Source: Halieaceae bacterium (GTDB lineage: Bacteria; Pseudomonadota; Gammaproteobacteria; Pseudomonadales; Halieaceae). Taken from it: a stretch of DNA of 64,000 nt. Below the pieces are notes generated by a model. The model saw only the letters and a list, made by a program, of their open reading frames with translations, ran no database searches and was not told the origin of the DNA. Location: assembly GCA_026710905.1 (NCBI GenBank), contig JAPOQD010000068.1, positions 1 through 64,000 of the forward strand, written 5' to 3'. A program made the translations under genes and the position numbers. Positions 16,535 through 25,637 of this stretch are shown here, piece after piece; position 1 is the stretch's first letter, and each line of letters begins with the position of its first letter.

Positions 16535-17374
16535 CTAGTCGTTCTGCCGGGAACGATCGTATGCACCCAGGCGGGGCTTATATGTCTTGTCGTCAATAAA
16601 CTGCTTGATACCCTCTTTACGGCCATCGTTGTCAAAAGAGTTGGCCGCTTCCTGGGCGCGGATCAGGTAATCCTCGGCATTGTCATATGTCATTTCCGCA
16701 ACCCGCTTGACAGCGTCCTTGGCGGCCTTAAGCGCAACCGGATTTTTCTGCAGCAGTACATTGGCAACCTCGATAACCCGGCCCCTGAGTGCGTCGGCGG
16801 ACACTGCCTCGTTCACCAGGCCCCATTCGGCAGCCATCTTGCCGTCGATGTTTTCGCCCATCATCGTGTGATACATGGCGTTGCGCATCGACAGCAGGTT
16901 GGTTGCCACCTTGGTAGCACCGCCACCGGGGAGAATTCCCCAGTTGATCTCGCTGAGGCGGAATTGCGCGTCCTCCGCCGCAAAGGCCAGGTCGCAGGCG
17001 TGTAGCGGACCGTAGGCGCCACCGAAACACCAGCCATTGACCATGGCGATTGTCGGTTTCTGGTACCAGCGCAGCCGGCGCCACCATCCGTACGCCTCAC
17101 TCTGGGCGCGGCGGGTTCGACCCAGGCCCAGTACTTCCGTTTCACGGAAGTATTCCTTGAGGTCCATGCCCGCGCTCCAGGCATCACCCTCGCCGGCAAG
17201 CACCAGCACACCCACAGAATCATCAAACTCCAGTGTGTCGAGCACCCGCATCTTCTGGCGGTTGAGCTTCGGGCTCATGCAGTTACGCTTTTCGGGGCGG
17301 TTGAAACTTACCCAGGCGATGCCATTTTCCACCGTGTAGGCTACCGTGTCTTCTTCTTTACGCTCTTGAGTCAT
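16535..17374 (-). CDS. ech: p-Hydroxycinnamoyl-CoA hydratase/lyase (feruloyl-CoA type)
   Basis: A 279-residue crotonase-fold enzyme very like HCHL/Ech, which converts feruloyl-CoA to vanillin plus acetyl-CoA. Diagnostic stretches are VSFNRPEKRNCMSP, GMDLKEYFRE, TIAMVNGWCFGG, LSEINWGILPGG (with the catalytic Glu of the family) and the C-terminal IKQFIDDKTYKPRLGAYDRS. One difference is GGAYGPL where characterised HCHLs have GGGFSPL, so the active-site Ser is Gly. AAGGAAA precedes the start. It is the first gene of the leftward operon that contains the ruined CoA ligase, the acyl-CoA dehydrogenase and the amidohydrolase. Confidence 0.88.
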   Translation of the reverse strand: MTQERKEEDTVAYTVENGIAWVSFNRPEKRNCMSPKLNRQKMRVLDTLEFDDSVGVLVLAGEGDAWSAGMDLKEYFRETEVLGLGRTRRAQSEAYGWWRRLRWYQKPTIAMVNGWCFGGAYGPLHACDLAFAAEDAQFRLSEINWGILPGGGATKVATNLLSMRNAMYHTMMGENIDGKMAAEWGLVNEAVSADALRGRVIEVANVLLQKNPVALKAAKDAVKRVAEMTYDNAEDYLIRAQEAANSFDNDGRKEGIKQFIDDKTYKPRLGAYDRSRQND

Positions 17375-17679
17375 GGTATTTTCCTTGGTTGCTGTATTCT
17401 CTCCTAGAAGTGTTCGAGGCCGCGCGAGACTTATTCACGCCCGATGTCACTTAACAGTTTTACGTGAGCACTCTGGGAACAGGCTACAAAATTAGATGTG
17501 CGTCCACGTGGCGTTACGAGAACTATAGAAGAAGCCGCAGGTCTGCAGAATAGCGCTTGGTGACAGAATACTATGCTTTTAGTACGCGAATTTTTTTAAT
17601 GCATGCTTGTGGATTGCCTGCCGCAAATACGGGCATTCCGTTGTAGTGCAGGCAGCCGCCGAGTGAGGGTCAGGGCAAT
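17375..17679. other. Spacer between the hydratase/lyase and the AraC regulator
   Basis: About 300 bases without a gene. It must contain the promoter of the ech operon. A loose hairpin (tgcctgc/gcaggca on the minus strand) followed by an A/T run near 17589-17597 could end the AraC transcript but is not convincing. Confidence 0.4.
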
Positions 17680-18675
17680 TCAGTCCGTCACAGAACGGTA
17701 GTGGCTCGGTGACATACCCGTCCAGTTTTTAAAGGAGCGCGCAAATACGGCCGGATCGGAAAACCCCACCTCCTCCGCCACTTTACTGACCGGCATCTGA
17801 TGGGTCTTGAGCAGGTACACCGCGCGGTCTCGCCTCACCAGATCCTTGAGTTCCTGGTAAGAAGTGCCCTCCTCCTTCAGTTTCCGCATCATCGTCCGCT
17901 TCGTCATATGCAGACTTTCGGCGGCTTCCCTCAGGCGCGGAAAGCCCTCGGCAACCTGCTTGCGCAAAACCCGCTTCAGATCACCTGACACAGTGAAATC
18001 CTGTTTGGGCTGGTGAAAGAGTTCCACTGGACAGCTTTGGATAAAAGCCCCCAGCGACTCTCTTGTCTGGCAGATTTCGCGATCAAGAAACCCTTTACTG
18101 AGCGAAAAACCCAGAAAATCAGCGTCAAAAATATGCTGTCCCGGGAAGAGATAGACATATTCCTTCACATGGCTCGGTGCGGGATAATCGAAGTACACAT
18201 CATGCAGGATAATATGCTCAGCGATGAGCCAGGACGCCATCCGATGCCATGCCAGAGAAGTGATTTCAGCGAAGAGATAGTGCCTCTCCTGCTGTGGATA
18301 CTGCATCTCGAATCTCAAGGTGGCGTGTTCCTCACCCTCTTCGAGTGATACACGATAAGCATCTGTCACCATGCCATAGAATTTAATACCTGCGGCCAGT
18401 GCCTTGCGCAGGGTGAGCTCCCCAACGGCCAGCTTTCCCATCATATGAAAAGCGCCCCTGGGGATAGGGGATCCAGAAAGCCCCATGGCCTCGTCGCCAA
18501 GCTGATCCCATATGTTTATAACGACACTGGCCAGCTTTTCGCTGGGCGCGCGGCTGTTGGATGAATCGATCAAGGCCTTGTCTATCCCGGCGTTCCGGAG
18601 CAGATCGTCTGCATCAAGACCCTTCTCTTTCGCGAGTCCATAGAAATCGGTGATGAAACTCTTTGAAGCAGTCAT
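17680..18675 (-). CDS. AraC-family transcriptional regulator (AraC-binding-domain 2 type)
   Basis: A 331-residue regulator with an N-terminal ligand-binding domain (residues 1 to about 200, ARAC-binding_2/OruR-like: GAFHMMGKLAVGELTLRKAL) and a C-terminal pair of helix-turn-helix motifs. The second HTH reads KVAEEVGFSDPAVFARSFKN and the protein ends WTGMSPSHYRSV. It lies downstream of the MFS transporter with a 3-base gap, so it is probably expressed with the transporter, and it likely controls this peripheral aromatic module. Confidence 0.85.
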   Translation of the reverse strand: MTASKSFITDFYGLAKEKGLDADDLLRNAGIDKALIDSSNSRAPSEKLASVVINIWDQLGDEAMGLSGSPIPRGAFHMMGKLAVGELTLRKALAAGIKFYGMVTDAYRVSLEEGEEHATLRFEMQYPQQERHYLFAEITSLAWHRMASWLIAEHIILHDVYFDYPAPSHVKEYVYLFPGQHIFDADFLGFSLSKGFLDREICQTRESLGAFIQSCPVELFHQPKQDFTVSGDLKRVLRKQVAEGFPRLREAAESLHMTKRTMMRKLKEEGTSYQELKDLVRRDRAVYLLKTHQMPVSKVAEEVGFSDPAVFARSFKNWTGMSPSHYRSVTD

Positions 18676-18678
18676 GCC

Positions 18679-20007
18679 CTATATTTCAGCGGCTATACGG
18701 TGGCTCTCAAGCACCCGGCGCAGAAAAAACACTGCGACGGCTGCGAGTAAAGCACCGAGCCCCATCACTACCGAAGTTGCCAACAAGCCGGCGCCAGAGG
18801 CAAACAGGAATCCGGCCAGCACCGGTCCCAGGACGGCGCCACCACGACCGATGCCAATAACAAATCCAGTGCCACCGGCCCGAACATCCGCCGGGAAAGT
18901 ACTAGCTATCAGTGCGTAGAAACCGACCACCCCGGCATTGGTGAAGAAACCTATCACCGCAGAGATTACGGACAGGGACTTCATTGATGACTGACCTAAT
19001 GCAAAGCAACTGACCATCACAAAACCCAGCACCAACAAGACCATTAGCAATCTGCGCAGGCCGAACCTGCTGGACGCCAGTCCCAGAAACAAGGCGCCAC
19101 AGGCTCCCCCGAGATTCGCCCATACCAGCACTGAACCTGCCGTGGAGGGTTCATACCCCATGTCCACCACAATTTTCGGGATCCATTTGAGAATATAGTA
19201 GAAAGTCATGATATGGAAAGAGTAGCCGATACAGAGCAGCACGGTGAGCGCACGGAACCTGTCGGAAAACAGTGCGCTGTAGTTAAGCTTTTCCTCAGCA
19301 GCCGGCAGTGTTGGCAACTCCTGAATTTCCTCATGACCCATTCTGGAGAGCGTGTTGTTAATTCGCTCAAGTGAATCAGGCCCGCGCTGCGTACACAGGT
19401 ACTGAATCGACTCTGGCAACCAGAACCATACAATGACGATAAATGCGGCTGTGCAAATAGCACCAAACTCGAATACAGCACGCCAGTCTGCATGCTCCAG
19501 CAACAGCGAAGCTACCGAACCGCCCACCGTCGCCCCCAGCGGATAGCCGGTCGCCATCAAAATTACCGCAAGGTTACGATGCTTGGCATTGGAGTACTCC
19601 GCGACCATCGCACTGATTGAGGCCAGCATGCCGCCTATCCCCAGCCCCGTTACAAACCTGACGACAAGCAGTTGGGTTACCGACTGCGACAGGGCCGCCA
19701 GATACATACCTACCGCCATGGTGACCAGGCACCACAAGATAGTCGGACGTCGACCTATGCGATCCGCGATGCCACCCAGAGCGATGGAGCCGATGGCCAT
19801 TCCGACCAGTTCCATCGCCAGCACAATTCCCAGCCCGGCCCTGTTAATGGCCCACTCATCGGCTATGCCTGGCGATGCGAAACTGATGGCCAGTACATCG
19901 AACCCATCCAGGGCATTGAGGAGAATGCAAATAACCACCGCCATGATCTGGAAGCCATTCATGGCGGTGTTATCGAGTATTTCCCTGGGGTCAGCTGCCT
20001 TGGTCAT
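18679..20007 (-). CDS. Aromatic acid:H+ symporter (MFS, AAHS family)
   Basis: A 442-residue, 12-helix major facilitator. The AAHS signature in helix 1 is GFDVLAISFASPGIADEW, with the acidic residue that characterised PcaK/VanK proteins need. The loop 2-3 motif is GGIADRIGRRPTI and the helix 5 motif GYPLGATVGG. Such proteins import protocatechuate, vanillate, 4-hydroxybenzoate or similar acids across the inner membrane. It sits between the aldehyde dehydrogenase and AraC genes. The ATG at 20007 is preferred over an in-frame GTG four codons upstream; neither has a strong ribosome binding site. Confidence 0.88.
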   Translation of the reverse strand: MTKAADPREILDNTAMNGFQIMAVVICILLNALDGFDVLAISFASPGIADEWAINRAGLGIVLAMELVGMAIGSIALGGIADRIGRRPTILWCLVTMAVGMYLAALSQSVTQLLVVRFVTGLGIGGMLASISAMVAEYSNAKHRNLAVILMATGYPLGATVGGSVASLLLEHADWRAVFEFGAICTAAFIVIVWFWLPESIQYLCTQRGPDSLERINNTLSRMGHEEIQELPTLPAAEEKLNYSALFSDRFRALTVLLCIGYSFHIMTFYYILKWIPKIVVDMGYEPSTAGSVLVWANLGGACGALFLGLASSRFGLRRLLMVLLVLGFVMVSCFALGQSSMKSLSVISAVIGFFTNAGVVGFYALIASTFPADVRAGGTGFVIGIGRGGAVLGPVLAGFLFASGAGLLATSVVMGLGALLAAVAVFFLRRVLESHRIAAEI

Positions 20008-20065
20008 AGTGTTTCGCACTTATCAGTATTATGTATTTATGCCGCTCATGATTTACCAGTGGTAT

Positions 20066-21463
20066 TTATATCGGGTAGTGCCCGGGTTCAGATGCCACGG
20101 TAATCCAGCGCAACTCGGTGAAGCTATCGATCCCGACCTTGCCACCAAAGCGACCATAGCCGGAAGAACCGACACCACCAAAGGGCATTTGTGCCTCATC
20201 CGCCACAGTAGGACCATTGACGTGACAGATACCAGACTTGATTTGCCGTGCCACTTGCAGACCTCGGGCAGAATCGCGGGTAAATACCGCGGCGCTCAGG
20301 CCGTATTCACTGTCGTTGGCAACACGGATTGCATCGGCCTCGTCCTTCACCCGGATCATGGCTACCACAGGGCCAAAACTTTCATCCCGGTAGAGTTTCA
20401 TCGCTTCGGTAATGCCATCGAGGAAGGTTGCGGGCATCAATACAGAGTCTGCCTTGCCACCGCAGTGCTACTTAGCGCCCTTGCCGAGCGCATCATCGAT
20501 CAGCATGTTAACGCGCTCCACTGTACCCATATCTACCACAGCTCCCAACGGGGTTTTACCGTCCCTGGGGTCTCCGGACCCCATTGTCTGCACTTTCGCC
20601 GCCAGCCTGGTGGCGAACTCATCAGCCACCGCGCCCACAACAACTAGGCGCTCGGTAGACATGCAGATCTGCCCCTGGTTCATGAAGGCGCCAAAGGAGG
20701 CGGCCTTTACCGATTCATCCAGGTCCGCATCTTCCAGTACGACCATCGGCGCCTTGCCCCCAAGTTCCAGCAGGCACGGCTTGAGGTGCTCCGCCGCCCG
20801 TTTCGAGATAACGCGACCGACAGCTGTTGAACCGGTGAAGTTGATCCGCTTGACCGCGGGGTGATCGATCAGGGCGCCCACGATCTCGGGCGCGTCTTCG
20901 GGCGCGTTGGTCACGACATTCACCGTACCTTCAGGAAAACCAGCCGCAGCCAGCGCCTCGATGATCAGCCCGTGGGTCCGGGGACAGAGTTCAGAAGCCT
21001 TGAGAATAACCGCATTGCCACAGGCGAGGGCCGTAGCCACAGCCCGGACACCCAGGATGATCGGCGCGTTCCAGGGCGCGATGCCGAGAATGACGCCCAC
21101 GGGCTCGCGCACCGCCATGGCCAGCAACCCGGGCTTGTCCGATGGGATCACCTCGCCAGAAATCTGGGTGGTGACACTGGCCGCCTCGCGCAGCATGGAG
21201 GCTGCCAGCCCCAGGTTGAACATCGCCCAGCCTTCAGTGGCGCCAGTTTCATTCATCATCGCTTCGACAAACTCGGACTGCTTGCTCTGCAGCGCATCCG
21301 CGCCTGCCAGGAGAACCGTACGCCGGTCGTTCGGCCCCTGTTGGGACCATGCCTCAAAACCCTTTTGTGCGGATTCGACGATCGGCGGTATATCAGCCAC
21401 CTGCATGGCAGTGGCTGTACTGGCGACCTCACCAGTCAGTGGATTGTTGCGCTCAAAATTCAT
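20066..21463 (-). pseudogene. Aldehyde dehydrogenase (vanillin dehydrogenase-like) with one in-frame TAG
   Basis: A 465-codon NAD(P)-dependent aldehyde dehydrogenase. Visible are IAPWNAPIILG, the FTGSTAVGR cofactor turn, the catalytic Glu in LLELGGKAP and Cys in NQGQICMSTERL, plus ESFGPVVAM and the C-terminal PFGGVGSSGYGRFGG. A TAG at 20468-20470 follows GKGAK, and the same frame continues HCGGKADSVLMPATF. Homologues often have Leu or Val there, so a TTG-to-TAG change is likely. Start at 21463, with AGGAGAAG upstream. Placement beside ligB and the transporter suggests oxidation of vanillin or 4-hydroxybenzaldehyde. Confidence 0.8.
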
Positions 21464-21516
21464 GTCAGCTTCTCCTCGCGACGCGGTGTATCTATATTTA
21501 ACGTGTATTCGGTGAT

Positions 21517-22359
21517 TCAAGCGCCACCTTCCAGCAGTAGTACACCGGCGCCAGTATTGGATATCGGCGCGTGATAATGCTTGTGCAGACAGTTCACCTT
21601 CTCGCCCAGCGCGCCTCTCATCACCATCCACATAATGGTTTCAATACCCTCGGTGCCCGCCTGTTCCATGATGTGGTCGGTACTCTGGTCAGCGAACCAG
21701 TCCGGGTCATTGATGATGCTTTCAATACACTCAAGATCGTAATCGACATTGATCATGCCGGCGCGTTCTCCCTGCAACTGGTGTGACATGCCGCCGGTTC
21801 CAGCTATGACTACCTTCATGTCTTCCGGGTAAGAGTCGATCGCCACCTTCAGCGCCTGCCCCAACTTGTAACAGCGCCTGGCGCTGGGCAGTGGGTGCTG
21901 TACGGTGTTTACTGCGAGCGGTATGGCTTTGATCGGCCACACCTCATGATCGCCAAACAGCACGCGCATGGGGTTGACGAAACCGTGATCCACCAGCATC
22001 TCCTGGCAGGTACACATATCGAATTCCTGATTAATCAGGGATTCGGCCACGTGCCAGGAAAACTCCGCGTCACCGTCAAAGGGCGCGGTGGGCTTGAGCC
22101 CCCATCCCTCGTCTGCGTTCTGGTAGGCATCGGCGCAGCCAATAGCGAACGTGGGCACTTTATCCAGGAAAAAATTCAGCCCGTGGTCGTTGTACACCAC
22201 GATAATCAGGTCCGGCTTTTTCTCTTCCAGCCATTGGTGGACAGGCTGATAGCCATCGAAGAAGCGCTTCCAGTAATGCTCCTGGGTCAGCCCGTCGGAG
22301 ATGGCGTTGCCCACCGCCGGTATGTGTGATGTGGTTATGCCACCAATAATTTCAGCCAT
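21517..22359 (-). CDS. ligB: Protocatechuate 4,5-dioxygenase beta (catalytic) subunit
   Basis: A 280-residue class III extradiol dioxygenase subunit. It cleaves protocatechuate between C4 and C5 to 4-carboxy-2-hydroxymuconate 6-semialdehyde. The iron-binding region is recognisable in GGITTSHIPAVGNAI (first His) and VVYNDHGLNFFLDKVPTFAI (second His). The ATG at 22359 overlaps the stop codon of ligA, which fits coupled translation of the two subunits. Length is slightly below the about 302 residues of the Sphingobium SYK-6 enzyme. Confidence 0.92.
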   Translation of the reverse strand: MAEIIGGITTSHIPAVGNAISDGLTQEHYWKRFFDGYQPVHQWLEEKKPDLIIVVYNDHGLNFFLDKVPTFAIGCADAYQNADEGWGLKPTAPFDGDAEFSWHVAESLINQEFDMCTCQEMLVDHGFVNPMRVLFGDHEVWPIKAIPLAVNTVQHPLPSARRCYKLGQALKVAIDSYPEDMKVVIAGTGGMSHQLQGERAGMINVDYDLECIESIINDPDWFADQSTDHIMEQAGTEGIETIMWMVMRGALGEKVNCLHKHYHAPISNTGAGVLLLEGGA

Positions 22360-22753
22360 TCCAGTATCCGCCCTCTTTTTTAAGTCTCTCTTCCAATCCT
22401 TCCCGCTTCTCAAGTAACTTCTCACGGAACTCGTCACCCGTTATGCCCTGAAACGCCGCGCCGGCATCCTGGACACTCACACCCCGGGGAATGGCAAACT
22501 TGGCCATGTAGTAGATATTTGCGCCGGAGCGCAGGACACCGAGAAAGTCCTGTTTCACCACCAGTGCTTTTTGCTCGTCAGTCAGGCCAAACTTATCGCA
22601 ATAGGCCGCCGGATCTGCATTGAATTCTTCCCGGCAGCTTTCATCGTTGAATGAATAGAACAGCTTGTTCATAGCGTATGCACTGTGCGCAATCTTGCCG
22701 TCAAATACGTAGCTTCCCGGGATATCCTCATAATCGTGCTTCTTCCAAACCAT
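22352..22753 (-). CDS. ligA: Protocatechuate 4,5-dioxygenase alpha subunit
   Basis: A 133-residue helical subunit that caps the LigB active site. Characteristic pieces are IPGSYVFDGKIAHSAYAMNK, the middle EEFNADPAAYCDKFGLT, and GVLRSGANIYYMAKFA. Known LigA has about 139 residues. It ends inside the start of ligB and follows the aldo-keto reductase gene by 3 bases. Confidence 0.93.
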   Translation of the reverse strand: MVWKKHDYEDIPGSYVFDGKIAHSAYAMNKLFYSFNDESCREEFNADPAAYCDKFGLTDEQKALVVKQDFLGVLRSGANIYYMAKFAIPRGVSVQDAGAAFQGITGDEFREKLLEKREGLEERLKKEGGYWNG

Positions 22754-22756
22754 CTG

Positions 22757-23746
22757 TCAAAACTCCTCTGTATCTATCTCCGCCTGGGTCGCGGGGGGGT
22801 AACGCTCGCCTGCCACTGAATTCTGGTTAATGAGTTCACCTGCCCTGGCGAGTATCGTTGGATCGATATTGATTTCAGCTGCCTTTACGTTTTCTTCCAG
22901 GTGACCCACTGATCGGGTACCCGGAATCGGGAGAATGTTGTCACCCTGTGCCAGTAGCCAGTTAAGCGCCAGTTGCCCGGGGGTACAGTCGGCCTCAGCG
23001 GCCAGCTGCCTGAATGAGCCGAAAAGGGCCTGGTTCGCAGAGTAATTCGGTTCCTGGAAGCGGGGCATACCGCGCCGGATGTCTTTCTCGGCCATGGCAT
23101 CAATACCCGCGACGCCCTCGCTCAGAAACCCCCTGGCGAGCGGACCAAAAGCCACAAAGGCTGTGCCTAACTCGCCACAAGCCTGCAGCAGGGCTATTTC
23201 GGGATTGCGAGTCCACAGTGAATACTCGGTTTGCACGGCGGCTACCGGGTGCACGGCATGCGCTCTTCTAAGCGTACCGGCAGATACTTCCGAGAGGCCC
23301 ACCGCCCCTACCTTGCCCTGTCGCACCATCTCCGACATGGCGCCCATGCTCTCCTCGATGGGCACCGTCTTGTCCCAGCGGTGCAGGTAATAGAGATCGA
23401 TATGATCAGTCCGCAAATTCTGCAGCGACTCATCGATGGTCCTCATCAGCGCTTCGGGACGGCCATCGATAACGCGCACGCCATCGACACCGGTCATACC
23501 GCACTTGCTGGCCAGGTAGATATCATTCCGCCGGTCCCGTAGCGCCTCACCAACCAGTTTTTCATTGCTGCCAAAACCGTACAATGCGGCCGTGTCGAAG
23601 TGCCGTACGCCTATGTCGTAGGCCCTGTGCAACAGGCGCACCGCCTCTTCCCTGGCGGGAGGGTGACCGTAGGCATGGCTCAGGTTCATACAGCCAAGGC
23701 CGACTGCCCCCACTTGCCGTTCGCCAATTTTGCGCTGGTGCATCAT
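22757..23746 (-). CDS. Aldo/keto reductase
   Basis: A 329-residue NADPH-dependent TIM-barrel reductase. The family features are GLGCMNLSHAYG, DTAALYG (catalytic Asp and Tyr region), the Lys in LASKCGM, and the His in LYYLHRWDKT, with a C-terminal PIPGTRSVGHLEEN NADP site. It lies inside the lig operon between ligC and ligA. It is not a standard member of the pathway; reduction of an aromatic aldehyde or a ring-cleavage aldehyde is possible but unproven. Two adjacent ATGs (23746 and 23743) could be the start. Confidence 0.85.
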   Translation of the reverse strand: MMHQRKIGERQVGAVGLGCMNLSHAYGHPPAREEAVRLLHRAYDIGVRHFDTAALYGFGSNEKLVGEALRDRRNDIYLASKCGMTGVDGVRVIDGRPEALMRTIDESLQNLRTDHIDLYYLHRWDKTVPIEESMGAMSEMVRQGKVGAVGLSEVSAGTLRRAHAVHPVAAVQTEYSLWTRNPEIALLQACGELGTAFVAFGPLARGFLSEGVAGIDAMAEKDIRRGMPRFQEPNYSANQALFGSFRQLAAEADCTPGQLALNWLLAQGDNILPIPGTRSVGHLEENVKAAEINIDPTILARAGELINQNSVAGERYPPATQAEIDTEEF

Positions 23747-23754
23747 TGCGTCTT

Positions 23755-24699
23755 TCAGCTGGCCAGTTGTTGTTCCAGGTCATGCAGTACCTTGTAGCAA
23801 GGCAGCACTTTGCTGACACTGGAGTTGGGCTCGCGACCTTCCTTGATAGCAGCGAAAAACTCCCTGTCCTGCAGTTCGATGCCGTTCATGGAGACGTCGA
23901 CCTGCGAAACATCAATAGCCTCTTCCCGGCCATCCACCAGGTCGTCATAGCGGGCGATATAGGTGCCGTTATCACAGATATAGCGGAAGAAAGTGCCCAG
24001 CGGACCGTCGTTGTTAAATGACAGTGACAGCGTACAAATCGCGCCGTTTTCCGCTCGCATCTGAATCGACATATCCAGGGCAATGCCGAGCTCCGGATGG
24101 ATCGGCCCCTGAATGGCGTTGGCCCTGACGATGGGAGATCCTGCCTGGTAGGCAAACAGGTCGACGGTATGCGCGGCATGGTGCCACAGCAGGTGATCGG
24201 TCCAGCTGCGCGGTTCACCCTTGGCGTTGATGTTCTTGCGGCGGAAAAAATAGGTCTGCACGTCCATTTGCTGGATATTGAGCTCGCCAGCAGTGATACG
24301 ATTGTGAACCCATTGGTGTGAGGGGTTAAAGCGGCGGGTATGGCCCACCATGCAGGTAAGCCCGGTTTCCTGCTGGGTACGCATGACTTCCTCGGCATCC
24401 GCCCAGCTGTCAGCCAGTGGGATCTCTACCTGTACATGCTTACCCGCCTGCATGCACTTGATGGATTCAGAAGCGTGCAGTTGTGTCGGGGTGCACAGAA
24501 TCACCGCCTCGGCCTCTGTTTCTGTCAGTGCCTGTTCCAGGTCAACAGCCACATGACCGATGCCGTATTCAGCAGCCACTTCCCGGGTTTTTTCCAGGTC
24601 GCGACCCACCAGGGATACGACTTTGACACCGTCGATATTTTTGATTCCGTCGAGATGCTTGATACCAAAGGCACCCGGGCCAGCAAGCAATACTTTCAT
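23755..24699 (-). CDS. ligC: 4-Carboxy-2-hydroxymuconate-6-semialdehyde dehydrogenase
   Basis: A 314-residue Gfo/Idh/MocA-type dehydrogenase, matching the 315 residues of SYK-6 LigC. It has the Rossmann start VLLAGPGAFGIKHLDGI and AVILCTPTQLHA, followed by GKHVQVEIPLADS, where classical family members have EKP. It oxidises the LigAB product as its hemiacetal to 2-pyrone-4,6-dicarboxylate with NADP. Its place between the ligI and ligAB genes supports the call. Confidence 0.9.
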   Translation of the reverse strand: MKVLLAGPGAFGIKHLDGIKNIDGVKVVSLVGRDLEKTREVAAEYGIGHVAVDLEQALTETEAEAVILCTPTQLHASESIKCMQAGKHVQVEIPLADSWADAEEVMRTQQETGLTCMVGHTRRFNPSHQWVHNRITAGELNIQQMDVQTYFFRRKNINAKGEPRSWTDHLLWHHAAHTVDLFAYQAGSPIVRANAIQGPIHPELGIALDMSIQMRAENGAICTLSLSFNNDGPLGTFFRYICDNGTYIARYDDLVDGREEAIDVSQVDVSMNGIELQDREFFAAIKEGREPNSSVSKVLPCYKVLHDLEQQLAS

Positions 24700-24731
24700 A
24701 CTATGTCTCCTGATTAATCTCTAAACTGATG

Positions 24732-25634
24732 TCAGATTGCCGATTCTTCGGGCCAGTAGAGTCGCATGGGGTTATCTACCAGCAGTTTTTGCTGCAATTC
24801 AGCCGTACTGGCGATGCGCGGGATGTAGTCCACCAACATGCCCTCGTCCGGCGTATGTGAGCGCATGTTCGGATGCGGCCAGTCCGTACCCCAGAGCACC
24901 CTGTCAGGGAAGGTTTCGACAACCTTACGGGCGAAGGGAACCACATCGTCGTAGCGGTAATCCTTTTGCTGTGTCAGCCGTTCGGGGCAACTGACCTTGC
25001 ACCAGAAGTTCTGGTTCTCCTGCAACAGTTTGAGGAACAGGCCGAATTCCTCGCCATCGACAGGCTTGCTGACGTCCGGCCGGCCCATATGGTCTACCAC
25101 CACGTCGGTGGGCAGCGCGGTGAAAAAGTTATAAAGCTCTGGTAATTCCGGCGCCTCGAAGTAGATGACCACGTGCCAGCCCAGCGGTGATATCTTCGCC
25201 GAGATCTCCTCCAGGGAATCGAAGGGCAATTTATCCACCAGACGTTTGACAAAGTTGAAACGTACTCCGCGCACGCCTGCCGCGTGCAGGGCCTGCAGTT
25301 CGTCTATGGAGATGTCGCGCTTGACCGTGGCTACACCGCGCGCCAGACCATGGGAATCCTGAAGCGCGTCTAGCAACGCCCGATTATCGGCGCCGTGGCA
25401 GGTGGCCTGAACAATCACATTGCGGCTCAAACCCAGGTGGTCCCGCAGTGCCCACAGCTTTTCCTTGGGGCCGTCGCAAGGCGTGTACTTGCGCTCCGCT
25501 GCATAGGGGAAAATGTCACCGGGACCGAATACGTGGCAATGGGCATCCACTGCTCCCGGTGGGGCGACAAAAGTGGGTTTGGTCGGATTCGGGTGATAGA
25601 CCCGCCAACCGAAATCCATGGTGAATTCACTCAC
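24732..25634 (-). CDS. ligI: 2-Pyrone-4,6-dicarboxylate hydrolase
   Basis: An amidohydrolase-superfamily enzyme of about 300 residues that opens the pyrone ring to 4-oxalomesaconate. The HxH motif is in GAVDAHCHVFGPGD, with GVRGVRFNFVKRL, VVVDHMGRPDV and WGTDWPHPN (the conserved Asp) following. Either the GTG at 25634 or the ATG at 25619 could start it. It follows ligJ by 3 bases. Confidence 0.92.
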   Translation of the reverse strand: MSEFTMDFGWRVYHPNPTKPTFVAPPGAVDAHCHVFGPGDIFPYAAERKYTPCDGPKEKLWALRDHLGLSRNVIVQATCHGADNRALLDALQDSHGLARGVATVKRDISIDELQALHAAGVRGVRFNFVKRLVDKLPFDSLEEISAKISPLGWHVVIYFEAPELPELYNFFTALPTDVVVDHMGRPDVSKPVDGEEFGLFLKLLQENQNFWCKVSCPERLTQQKDYRYDDVVPFARKVVETFPDRVLWGTDWPHPNMRSHTPDEGMLVDYIPRIASTAELQQKLLVDNPMRLYWPEESAI

Positions 25635-25637
25635 GGT

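Noticed and set aside
12898-20470. TAG recoding (for example pyrrolysine) in the two amber-interrupted enzymes
   Set aside because: The residues expected at the two sites differ, no pyl genes are visible, and the region is full of other pseudogenes. Nonsense mutation is the better reading, though the check is worth doing.
19583-20647. Long plus-strand open frame of 354 codons
   Set aside because: It lies antisense to the MFS transporter and the aldehyde dehydrogenase, has no family resemblance, and is a shadow caused by their codon bias.
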